A stretch of DNA of 64,000 nt from an uncultured Geobacteraceae bacterium. GTDB lineage: Bacteria > Desulfobacterota > Desulfuromonadia > Geobacterales > Pseudopelobacteraceae. The position numbers and the translations under genes were made by a program. How positions within the stretch are numbered: position 1 is the stretch's first letter; each line of letters opens with the position of its first letter. The notes under the pieces are model-generated. The model ran no database searches and was not told the origin of the DNA. It saw only the letters and a program-made list of their open reading frames with translations. Positions 37,092-44,860 of this stretch are shown here, in pieces. The stretch spans positions 1 through 64,000 of the forward strand of contig CAIQWT010000081.1 in NCBI GenBank assembly GCA_903875605.1. Reading direction: 5' to 3'.

Positions 37092-37194
37092 GCCATTCGT
37101 TGAGATGTTGTTTTTTCGATGACAAACAACATCCTTGAAGAGCATAGCGGTTGGGCACAATAAATATTACAAAACGTAAGTGAGGGCAGAGCGT

Positions 37195-37797
37195 ATGATA
37201 AAAGAGATGAAGTTACTTTTTGCGGTAGTGGCCGTTGGCGCGTTAACTCTTTCAGGCTGTGCGTCAACCATTCAGTACGGCGATGCCGGATCGGCAAAAC
37301 CGATTTCAAAGGATTTCGGCTCATCAGATCTACAGCAGATCGCCGAAGCTATGGTAGATTCGATGATCACCTTTCCGCCGATGGTCGAATTAACATCAAC
37401 TCAGCGCCCGGTGGTAAGTGTTGACAAGGTTAAGAATAAGACAATGCAGCACATCGACACCGAATCTATTACCGACTCTGTAAGATCCAGGTTGCTTCGC
37501 TCCGGGAAATTCCGTTTTGTTGACCGCACGACAGACGCACAGACGGTTGAAGAGCTTAAATCCCAGCAGGAAAGCGGCCTGGTTGATAAAAAGAACGCGG
37601 TACAATTCGGCCAGCAGCTTGGAGCCGAATTTCTGCTGACGGCCAATTTTTCCGAGATTCGTCAACAGGCCGGCAATACCACAGATGTGTACTATAAATT
37701 CACCATGTCGCTTAAAAATCTAAAAACAGGCATTCTCGAATGGTCAGATGAAAAAGAAATCCGCAAGGTGTTCACGCGCGGCACCTTCGGGGGGTAG
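37195..37797 (+). CDS. lpoB: Penicillin-binding protein activator LpoB
   Basis: LpoB is an outer-membrane lipoprotein that reaches across to activate PBP1B in peptidoglycan synthesis. The 200-residue product has lipobox LSGC (about residue 20) and the LpoB domain: SSDLQQIAEAMVDSMI, VVSVDKVKNKTMQHIDTESITDSVRSRLLRSGKFRFVD, AEFLLTANFSEIRQQAG. The start at 37195 has GAGGG upstream. It precedes the DUF1566 gene by 4 bp. Confidence 0.88.
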   Translation: MIKEMKLLFAVVAVGALTLSGCASTIQYGDAGSAKPISKDFGSSDLQQIAEAMVDSMITFPPMVELTSTQRPVVSVDKVKNKTMQHIDTESITDSVRSRLLRSGKFRFVDRTTDAQTVEELKSQQESGLVDKKNAVQFGQQLGAEFLLTANFSEIRQQAGNTTDVYYKFTMSLKNLKTGILEWSDEKEIRKVFTRGTFGG

Positions 37798-37801
37798 CTC
37801 T

Positions 37802-38296
37802 ATGAATAGACCGTTACTGTTGTTTTGTTTGGCGCTTTTCCTTGTAGGCTGTTCCGCAGCCAAGCCGAATTTTGTTTTCATGGAAAAAGCAGCTGTAGAC
37901 CAGAATACCGGCCTTTACTGGGCAAAAAATGCAAACATGCCCGGCCATCAACTTATCTGGCGTGGCGATGATAACGTATATGAATTCATTAAACGCCTGA
38001 ACGAAAGTAACTACGCCGGATATGCCGATTGGCGGGTTCCAACAAAAAATGAGCTTGCAGTGCTGATCGATTATGCAATGTCGATGGGGTATGAACAGGA
38101 GAAAATGTCCACCTGGCCTTACCAAAAGTTACGTTTACTCGGCTTTAGCGACGTGCGGGACTATGAATACTGGACTTCCTCACGGCAATCGCCGGAGGAA
38201 ATCTGGATCGCCGACCTGACCAACGGGAAAATTGCTCCAAAAAAGGAAGACAAGCCTTACTATCTCTGGCCGGTACGGGGAAACGGGTCTCGGTAG
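37802..38296 (+). CDS. DUF1566 lipoprotein
   Basis: The 164-residue lipoprotein has lipobox LVGC (Cys17) and a DUF1566 domain (about 25-160): LYWAKNANMPGHQLIWRGD, the YADWRVPTKNEL core, and YWTSSRQSPEEIWIADLTNGKI with LWPVRG at the end. DUF1566 has a C-type lectin/FGE-like fold and is often a surface adhesion or binding module. It is last in the COG3014-ycfL-lpoB operon, and the dyad at 38326-38365 follows. Confidence 0.85.
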   Translation: MNRPLLLFCLALFLVGCSAAKPNFVFMEKAAVDQNTGLYWAKNANMPGHQLIWRGDDNVYEFIKRLNESNYAGYADWRVPTKNELAVLIDYAMSMGYEQEKMSTWPYQKLRLLGFSDVRDYEYWTSSRQSPEEIWIADLTNGKIAPKKEDKPYYLWPVRGNGSR

Positions 38297-38325
38297 TTCA
38301 ATCCATGGAACACTCTTGCGCTACA

Positions 38326-38365
38326 CCCAACGCCCCTGACTGGCAAACAGCAGGGGCGTTGGGTT
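38326..38365. terminator. Convergent hairpin between the lipoprotein operon and the lipid cluster
   Basis: CCCAACGCCCCTG (from 38326) pairs with CAGGGGCGTTGGG. There is no long T run, but the dyad sits between two convergent stops. Confidence 0.6.
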
Positions 38366-38371
38366 GTCAGA

Positions 38372-40522
38372 TTAGAGCTTTTCTATAAAAGCAGCGATTG
38401 CAGCATGGGCTATTTCCGAACCTTCTCCGGCAACAATTCCATGCCGATTGAAGTCTAATGGAACGTACTGTTTGTTTATTGATCCGATGCGGTTGAACAA
38501 TAGTGCCGTTCCATCAGGATCGACCACCGGATCACCGAGAGCCTGCACGACAAGCGTGGGAACCTTCACGTTGGCCAGTCGGGGTTCGAGCTCTTCCATG
38601 AAATGTTCAAGTTCTAGCAGCGCCGCAACAGGAATCCGTGAATAGTTGATATTCGGGCGTTCCGGCGCATTTTCTACATACTCTTTTGCCGCTCCGTGGC
38701 ACTGAATTGTCTCCATTAGCCTGTTCCAGGTGCTGACTGCTGACGCAAAGCGAGTTGCCGGGTGTTGCAGACGAAAAGGCGGAGAAATAGCAAAAACTCC
38801 TGCCATGCGGGAAATTCTGGCGGCACAATCCAACGCAAGCCCACCTCCGAAAGAAAACCCTCCGACGACCACCCGCGTGCAGGCAGCACTCATAAGGGCA
38901 TAGCCTGAATCCACCGATTCGATCCAGTCGGTGCCGTTACGGGAGGCAAGGTCTTCCGGCGAAGTCCCATGCCCCCGGAGTCGTACACAGTAAACCCAAT
39001 ACCCCTTGTTATGCAGATAAGCTGCAAGTTCAAGCATTTCACGTGGGGCTGCCAAAAAACCATGGACAAGCACGATACCAAGCCGTCTTGAACTGCCCTT
39101 CAGCAGGAATGGTGACCCGACGGAGCGTTCCTTGGATTCTCCCGGTTTGTGGAAGTGCGAATAATCAGCAGTAAACTGATCGACTACCTGGCGCAGCAGA
39201 ACAGCAATTACTTTGTGCCGAACAATCATTTCCGGTAACCAGGCCATCCAGCGCACCTGGCGCTTAAGTCCTGCCAGTGGCTGTACTTCATTTGCCGCCA
39301 CGCCGAGAGGGTTATCTATTCGAATCCGGTTAAACGTGCTGTCTGAAGAAAAATTTGCTGGGTTTCTCAACAAAAATCCATTTTCACCGTGGATGGTGCC
39401 GGTCTCCCGTGCCAACGTCAGGAAGTCTCGATATTTATGGTAACGGTCGTCTGTCAACAAGGCAATTTGACCAATCTCCAGACTCTGGTGACAGAAAACC
39501 AGCGTTTTGTCCGGCACCATATCTGTGAGAAGAAAAACACGCCGCCTAAAGTCATCCTCGGAGATTTTGTTAAAGGGTAGCGCTTTTAACAGCGAGGCGA
39601 AAAGATGGTCATGGTTGACCGTGGTCATACTGTAGATCTCAGCCATGAAGCGGTGCATAAGCGCGGTCGCTTCCTGGCGCATAGCCGGCAATGATGGCAA
39701 CTGGTCGTCAAAATCTATCTGCTGTAGTGAGAACATGTCCTGCATGATACTGGCTGAGGTTAGCGAATCCGAAACCGGGATGGCCCGGCCAAAGCGGATG
39801 TCAATGTCAACCCCATCGAAAAACATTGTTCCTTCCGTAAGGAGCTCTTCACGCAGCCGTTCGGAGATATTGGTGGAATAACGATTAGCCAGAGTGCTCA
39901 GTACATTCTCCCGTGCGCGGAGAGGATAATAAGTAAGGTTGATCGGGACTATCCAGGTTTTCCTGATTAAAACCGGCTCTAGATCCTCTACCTGGAACAT
40001 AGCCTGTAAACGCGCGGCTTCTGCAGGGTTCTCTGTAAGAAGATGATTAAGCCGCTTGCGATAAAATTCTGTTCTTAGTGCCAGAGTTGCAGCGCCGGTA
40101 TGTGCAGGCCGCCGTCCGCCACTGTGCAGGCCCAAAAAGGAAGGACCGCTGACCGCCTCTTTGTCCTTGACCATTCGCCCTTCTGGAAAAATAATCCAGT
40201 TGGCTTCTCCGGTTAGAAGGCTCTTCACGATCAGGTGGTCCCGATCAGGGTTTTTAGTTGAGACCACCCCGATTTTTTCCAGGAATCCACCGAGGGGCCC
40301 TTCAAAAAAAGAGTGATCAGCCAGTGACCAGACGGGCACTTTGGTGCTGGCGTAGATGTGATAGGGAAGCAGGAGCGTCTCGATCCGGGTGAAGTGATTT
40401 ACCACAAAGATTATGGAGCCGTCAGGAATTGACTCCTGACCGTGGGTAACGACCTTTATCCTGGAAAAACTCTCCATGAGAGAAATCATCTGGCCAGTAG
40501 CGAGATACGCGGAGTAGTTCAT
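38372..40522 (-). CDS. Acyltransferase (PlsC) fused to alpha/beta hydrolase
   Basis: The 716-residue protein has an N-terminal PlsC-like acyltransferase (about 30-280): VNHFTRIE replaces NHxxxxD with Glu48, and FPEGR lies at 112-116. A helical middle is followed by an alpha/beta hydrolase (about 480-716) with VLVHGFLAAPREM, the nucleophile elbow GFSFGGG, and RLRGHGTSPED. This could transfer and hydrolyse acyl groups on phospholipids, but no activity is established. It overlaps the GDPD gene by 4 bp. Whether E48 supports catalysis is uncertain. Confidence 0.85.
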   Translation of the reverse strand: MNYSAYLATGQMISLMESFSRIKVVTHGQESIPDGSIIFVVNHFTRIETLLLPYHIYASTKVPVWSLADHSFFEGPLGGFLEKIGVVSTKNPDRDHLIVKSLLTGEANWIIFPEGRMVKDKEAVSGPSFLGLHSGGRRPAHTGAATLALRTEFYRKRLNHLLTENPAEAARLQAMFQVEDLEPVLIRKTWIVPINLTYYPLRARENVLSTLANRYSTNISERLREELLTEGTMFFDGVDIDIRFGRAIPVSDSLTSASIMQDMFSLQQIDFDDQLPSLPAMRQEATALMHRFMAEIYSMTTVNHDHLFASLLKALPFNKISEDDFRRRVFLLTDMVPDKTLVFCHQSLEIGQIALLTDDRYHKYRDFLTLARETGTIHGENGFLLRNPANFSSDSTFNRIRIDNPLGVAANEVQPLAGLKRQVRWMAWLPEMIVRHKVIAVLLRQVVDQFTADYSHFHKPGESKERSVGSPFLLKGSSRRLGIVLVHGFLAAPREMLELAAYLHNKGYWVYCVRLRGHGTSPEDLASRNGTDWIESVDSGYALMSAACTRVVVGGFSFGGGLALDCAARISRMAGVFAISPPFRLQHPATRFASAVSTWNRLMETIQCHGAAKEYVENAPERPNINYSRIPVAALLELEHFMEELEPRLANVKVPTLVVQALGDPVVDPDGTALLFNRIGSINKQYVPLDFNRHGIVAGEGSEIAHAAIAAFIEKL

Positions 40523-41307
40523 AAAATGCTTTTCTCCGGAGTAATTTTTTGTCGTAACCAGCCAGGTCGGTTAGTCATAATAGAGTTAACATTCAATGCT
40601 CGCAGCTGCTTCGCTTCTTCAGGGTAGTCTACTGTCCATACATGTACTTCTCTACCGAGCCCATGAAGCGTTTCTACCATATAACGATCAAGCGGCTTCC
40701 GATTGGCACTGGCCAGGCCATCAGCACCGGAACGGCTGATTGTCTCAAGCACGTCTTCCCGGGAAGGGGGATAAGTATTGTCCCTGATAGCGTGGCGATA
40801 ATCGCAAAGCAAGCAGGCAGACCATTCCGGCAGCTGCTCTTTAAGTTCGGCAATAAGCTCGGCACTGAACGACAACAAACGTATCCGTTCCGATGACTGC
40901 CCCGATGCCTGCAACACAAATTTGAGACGAGGGATAATCTCCGCCCCGCATTTGATTTCAATAAATAACCATTTTCTATTGGGGAGAGCAGCCAGTACTT
41001 CATCGAGCGTCGGCATCAAGACTCCGGCCCATTCAACCCCTTTCCAGATTCCCGTTTCGAGTCGACGCAATTTTTCCAGTGTCGTGTCGGCGACCCTAAG
41101 ATCAACACCCGTTGTTCGACCGGTGGTTTCGTCATGTATGCAGACTATCTGGTTATCGCTGGTAAGATGGAAGTCAGCCTCAATACCATCGGCATCTTGA
41201 TCCCAGGCAAGGCAAAAAGATTCCAGCGTATTCTCCGGTGCATCCAGCGATGCGCCCCGATGGCCGATTATCAGAGGGGATGAGCACTGCGAGCTATTCA
41301 GCATCAT
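40519..41307 (-). CDS. Glycerophosphodiester phosphodiesterase
   Basis: GDPD enzymes hydrolyse glycerophosphodiesters to glycerol 3-phosphate and an alcohol. The 262-residue product has GHRGASLDAPENTLESF, EADFHLTSDNQIVCIHDETTGRTT, and FIEIKCG, the metal and phosphate sites, and lacks a signal peptide. It lies between two acyltransferase genes (overlap 4 bp downstream, 15 bp gap upstream). Confidence 0.9.
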   Translation of the reverse strand: MMLNSSQCSSPLIIGHRGASLDAPENTLESFCLAWDQDADGIEADFHLTSDNQIVCIHDETTGRTTGVDLRVADTTLEKLRRLETGIWKGVEWAGVLMPTLDEVLAALPNRKWLFIEIKCGAEIIPRLKFVLQASGQSSERIRLLSFSAELIAELKEQLPEWSACLLCDYRHAIRDNTYPPSREDVLETISRSGADGLASANRKPLDRYMVETLHGLGREVHVWTVDYPEEAKQLRALNVNSIMTNRPGWLRQKITPEKSIL

Positions 41308-41322
41308 TTCATTGCCTTGTCA

Positions 41323-41952
41323 TTAGCTGGTTACACTGCGGTCAGGAGCTTTTATTTCACTGGTCATTGAGGGGTTCTTGCCGGCAATACCCGCGTAAAA
41401 CGTCTGTATTTTTGCGAGGTCAATATCAAAATCACCGGTCGGCATATGAGTGCCGCCAAAACCGGCTACTTTACGCTTAAAATCGATAAACCCCAGCTCA
41501 ATAGGAACCTGAGCACCATTGGCAATGTGATAGAAACCGCTCTTCCAGTATCGCACCTGCTTGCGTGTACCTTCAGGAGGCACAACCAGAATAAGATCAT
41601 CGTAAAGCGAAAACAGCTCAACCGCTTGTTCGACAAAATTGTTTGCCTTACTCCTGTCAACCGGGATGCCCCCAAGCCAGCGCAGAAACATTCCGAACGG
41701 GGGTGTGAATAGAGTGTGTTTTGCAAGAAAATAAACCTTGAGTCGAAAGGCAAAAACAATTGCCAGTGTCATCGGCAGGTCCCAGTTACTGGTGTGAGGT
41801 GCGGCTATCAGGACATAACGGCGTGAGGAGGGTGCTGCCCCCGCAAGCTTCCACCCGGCGGCCTTCAGATAAAGTATTGAGCCAACGCGGAGCGCTGACT
41901 TAAGCAGCGGCGTGACAAAGATTGTAAAAGTTGCCAAACGTATTTGAGCCAT
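41323..41952 (-). CDS. PlsC-like 1-acyl-glycerol-3-phosphate acyltransferase
   Basis: The 209-residue protein has the acyltransferase motifs APHTSNWD (HxxxxD) near residue 52 and PPEGTRK, plus GGIPVDRSKANN. I use the ATG at 41952 (MAQIRLATF), behind GGGG; a GTG at 41958 is also possible. It is the first gene of the minus-strand lipid cluster. The short size suits a lysophospholipid acyltransferase lacking extra domains. Confidence 0.85.
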   Translation of the reverse strand: MAQIRLATFTIFVTPLLKSALRVGSILYLKAAGWKLAGAAPSSRRYVLIAAPHTSNWDLPMTLAIVFAFRLKVYFLAKHTLFTPPFGMFLRWLGGIPVDRSKANNFVEQAVELFSLYDDLILVVPPEGTRKQVRYWKSGFYHIANGAQVPIELGFIDFKRKVAGFGGTHMPTGDFDIDLAKIQTFYAGIAGKNPSMTSEIKAPDRSVTS

Positions 41953-42106
41953 AAACACCCCGGTTATGTTGTGGAAATGAACTTACCCCATTTAAAGGAT
42001 GTTGTGGAGTTTAGACGATGTTTCTACGTAGTGCAAATTGCTTATTCCAGTGACATCATTTAGTGCGTACGGGGCGGGGGAACTTGACACATTAGCTCGG
42101 AAAATC

Positions 42107-42136
42107 TTGACAAAACAGCACTCCTGGTTCTATATA
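42107..42136 (+). promoter_or_regulatory. Promoter of the merR-type gene
   Basis: A consensus -35 TTGACA (42107-42112) and -10 TATATA (42131-42136) are 18 bp apart, about 27 bp ahead of the ATG. A second TTGACA lies upstream at about 42084. Confidence 0.6.
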
Positions 42137-42162
42137 CGGCATAATTGACGCAGGGGTGAAGT

Positions 42163-42561
42163 ATGAGGCTGAGTAACGAAGAACATATGCAGATCAGTGA
42201 TCTGGCCGAAACGCTTGGCATTACAACCAGGACAATACGCTTGTATGAAAAACTGGGGCTGGTTGAGCCGTCCAAGCGGACTGACGGAAGAGTAAGATAT
42301 TATGAAAAAGCAGACATAAAACGCTTTAAGTTCGTTCTGAAGGTAAAAGAGCTAGGGCTTTCTCTGGAAGAGATGAAAGAGCTAGCTCAGTTGTATGATC
42401 AGGAGCATCAGGTACCGGATAAAATTATGCCGCGCCTGATTGAACTTCTGGACACCCATCTTAAAAGCATCAAGCAGAAAGTATCAACACTGCAATCGCT
42501 TGAAAAGGATATTACCGCCTATAGGCACAGGATCGTTGACCAATTCAAACTGATTAAATAG
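42163..42561 (+). CDS. MerR-family transcriptional regulator
   Basis: The 132-residue regulator has the MerR winged helix-turn-helix (about 8-76): ISDLAETLGITTRTIRLYEKLGLVEPSKRTDGRVRYYEKADIKRF. A dimerisation coiled coil follows, and no conserved cysteine metal site is seen. Target genes are unknown; the divergent acyltransferase cluster and the following membrane protein gene are candidates. Confidence 0.9.
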   Translation: MRLSNEEHMQISDLAETLGITTRTIRLYEKLGLVEPSKRTDGRVRYYEKADIKRFKFVLKVKELGLSLEEMKELAQLYDQEHQVPDKIMPRLIELLDTHLKSIKQKVSTLQSLEKDITAYRHRIVDQFKLIK

Positions 42562-42634
42562 CTTCCAGATTTACGTATTCTTAATTGCATTAATTAGCTA
42601 AACGGCCTGTAACAGGTTTAAAAAAGGTTATCCA

Positions 42635-43285
42635 TTGAATAAGCAAGGTATTTACGTCACCATTATCAATTCATTTATTGGAATAGTTGCTTCCGTTCTT
42701 TTAAAAGACAATGCCGTTGTTACAATGATCCTTGGTGCGCTGGTCGCAGTCACCGTTATTTTCATTGAGAGGGAATGGCTGAACGAACATATTTTCAGAG
42801 GACGCAGGAGCAACGCGCTTACGGCATATGTTTTTTTGATCGCACTGTTTCTTGCCGGTCTGTTTATTGCCTCCGAACCAATGCGTAAAACGTCGGCTAT
42901 TATAGCCAGTACTAATGCGTTTTTTAACGACGTAAAGTCTGGTGATCACAGAGGAGCCTACGCATACATCTCTAAGGCATCACAACAGAGCTATCCACTG
43001 GCTGATTTTATTGGAGACCACACCAGCGAACGCGTCAAGATCAAGGATTTTACAATTGACCAGGTGACATTTAATAAATTCGACAACAAAAAGGCGTTGG
43101 CAGTGGTTTCCAGTCCATTCCGGCTTTATGGCCACGAAACACTCAACCTGGAACTGGTCAAAGAAGATGCCGCCTGGCGTGTCGTATTCAGCAGAAAAAT
43201 GGTGATCACCGAAAAACCACTGATATCTCCCAAAGCGAAAAAAAGTGGTGGCGCGATAACCAACTTATTTAACGCATTGTTTTGA
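42635..43285 (+). CDS. Membrane protein of unknown function with DUF4878-like domain
   Basis: The 216-residue product starts at a TTG behind AAAGG. It has about three N-terminal helices (residues 7-24, 27-47, 60-80) and a soluble C-terminal domain (about 90-190) that looks NTF2/DUF4878-like (AFFNDVKSGDHRGAYAYISKASQQSYPLADFIGD). Role unknown. It lies 73 bp after the MerR gene. Confidence 0.6.
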   Translation: MNKQGIYVTIINSFIGIVASVLLKDNAVVTMILGALVAVTVIFIEREWLNEHIFRGRRSNALTAYVFLIALFLAGLFIASEPMRKTSAIIASTNAFFNDVKSGDHRGAYAYISKASQQSYPLADFIGDHTSERVKIKDFTIDQVTFNKFDNKKALAVVSSPFRLYGHETLNLELVKEDAAWRVVFSRKMVITEKPLISPKAKKSGGAITNLFNALF

Positions 43286-43372
43286 CTCACTGGGGCTGGG
43301 AATACATTATACTTTTCTGCCATTCTTCCTTAAATACATCAATACTCAAAATTTAATTCCGGCTAAATCATC

Positions 43373-44113
43373 ATGCATCTGGAAAAGTTACAAGCATTTG
43401 TGCTTTCAAACTCCGACTATGGCGAGAGCGACCGGATTGTGTCACTGTTTACGCTTGAACATGGCCGGTTAAAGGGCTTCGCCCGCGGTGCCAGGAACAG
43501 CCGCAAACGTTTCGGCCCTGCCTTAGAACCGTTTGCCCGGATAGATCTCCAATTGAACTATAAAGACGGTCTCTCTTCCTTACGGAATGCTGACGTAATA
43601 ACCCTCTATTCTGGTATTCGCGGCGCTCTCGGTGCCATTGCTCATGGCCTATATGCCTGCGAAATTATTGAGTGCCTTACCCCGGAAGGGCAGCCGCTGC
43701 CTCGCCTGTACCGCCTGTTCGCCGCCTACCTTGAGCGACTTGACTCCGGCGATGGCAACGATATTGACCGCCGTATGTTTGAAATAAATCTTCTGAATAT
43801 CCTTGGTTACCGACCTTCGCTTGAAGGTTGCAGCCGCTGCGGGAACGACTTTGGCACCACCGGTGCCCTCATGCAGCTAGGTGGTGAACTGGTCTGCCGT
43901 TACTGTGCATCAACCGGGCGCAACCTGCCGAAAGCGTCACTGCAATGGCTCAGTTCCTGCCTGGTCACCGGCCGTTTTGGCCAGGCATCATGTGACGAAG
44001 GCTCTCTCCAGGCCGCAGGTGTCCTGTTGGATGAATCGCTCTCCACCCACTCCGTCAGAAAATTGAAAAGTCTGGATTTTTTACAGATGACCAGTGGCAT
44101 GGCAGAATCTTGA
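43373..44113 (+). CDS. recO: DNA repair protein RecO
   Basis: RecO loads RecA on SSB-coated DNA. The 246-residue product has the N-terminal OB fold (LQAFVLSNSDYGESDRIVSLFTLEHGRLKGFARGARNS) and a C-terminal zinc finger with CSRCG and CRYC. Its stop codon is the core of the -35 of the next promoter. Confidence 0.93.
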   Translation: MHLEKLQAFVLSNSDYGESDRIVSLFTLEHGRLKGFARGARNSRKRFGPALEPFARIDLQLNYKDGLSSLRNADVITLYSGIRGALGAIAHGLYACEIIECLTPEGQPLPRLYRLFAAYLERLDSGDGNDIDRRMFEINLLNILGYRPSLEGCSRCGNDFGTTGALMQLGGELVCRYCASTGRNLPKASLQWLSSCLVTGRFGQASCDEGSLQAAGVLLDESLSTHSVRKLKSLDFLQMTSGMAES

Positions 44114-44137
44114 CATTTTGCAAATTATGGTTATGTT
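44110..44137 (+). promoter_or_regulatory. Promoter of the hsp20 gene
   Basis: TTGACA (44110-44115), overlapping the recO stop, and TATGTT (44132-44137) are 16 bp apart. A palindrome AGGGACTGTCCCT (44147-44159) follows the predicted start. Confidence 0.5.
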
Positions 44138-44190
44138 ACAGAGTAGAGGGACTGTCCCTAACGCATCAGTATTAAATGGAGGACATAGGT

Positions 44191-44637
44191 ATGGCACTGG
44201 TAAAATACAGCCCAATGAGAGAGTTGCGTACCATGCAGGACCAGATGAACCGTCTCCTTAACCTTTCGTGGAACCACGACCTGCCCAATGAGGACAACAA
44301 GGAGGGGCTCTGGCAACCGGCGGTGGATATATATGAAACGACCGACTCCATCGTCATAAAGGCAGAGCTCCCCGATGTCGAACAAAAAGACATCGAAGTA
44401 CGCATCGAGGATAGCACCCTGATCCTGAAGGGTGAGCGCAAACATGAAGACGATGTAAAAAAAGAAAATTACCACCGTATAGAGCGCTACTTCGGAACAT
44501 TTCAGCGCAGTTTCAGCTTGCCGGCAACGGTAGATCAGGAAAGAGTTGAGGCTAATTGTGAAAAAGGAGTCCTGACAATTACTCTGCCAAAAAAAGAAGA
44601 AATAAAGCCGAAACAGATCACTATTCAGGTAAAATAA
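44191..44637 (+). CDS. Small heat-shock protein (Hsp20/alpha-crystallin)
   Basis: Hsp20 proteins hold unfolding proteins. The 148-residue product has an alpha-crystallin domain (about 45-140): WQPAVDIYETTDSIVIKAELP, VEVRIEDSTLILKGERK, and the GVLTITLPK tip. GGAGG precedes ATG 44191. Transcribed alone after recO. Confidence 0.93.
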   Translation: MALVKYSPMRELRTMQDQMNRLLNLSWNHDLPNEDNKEGLWQPAVDIYETTDSIVIKAELPDVEQKDIEVRIEDSTLILKGERKHEDDVKKENYHRIERYFGTFQRSFSLPATVDQERVEANCEKGVLTITLPKKEEIKPKQITIQVK

Positions 44638-44760
44638 TCACCGCTCACACACAGTATCAGGCCATGAAATGAGAGATGTATAGTAACGGCTCTTGTTTTT
44701 TAAATGCGCTGGTCACTAGTTTTACTATTAATAAATAATTTAAGTTTAAGTAAGTAGATA

Positions 44761-44789
44761 TTGACAGTTGCGCGTAGTACAACTATGTA
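44761..44789 (+). promoter_or_regulatory. Promoter of the SulP transporter gene
   Basis: TTGACA (44761-44766) and TATGTA (44784-44789) are 17 bp apart, about 72 bp before the ATG. Confidence 0.55.
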
Positions 44790-44860
44790 CAATCTGCATT
44801 AATGTAATGGGCCCGCCCTGCCTCACCCAGTAACCCACAATCAGTCGAAAGGAAGAAAGT

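Noticed and set aside
36599-37324. 241-residue open frame antisense to the ycfL and lpoB genes
   Set aside because: Shadow of two well supported lipoprotein genes; low-complexity composition.
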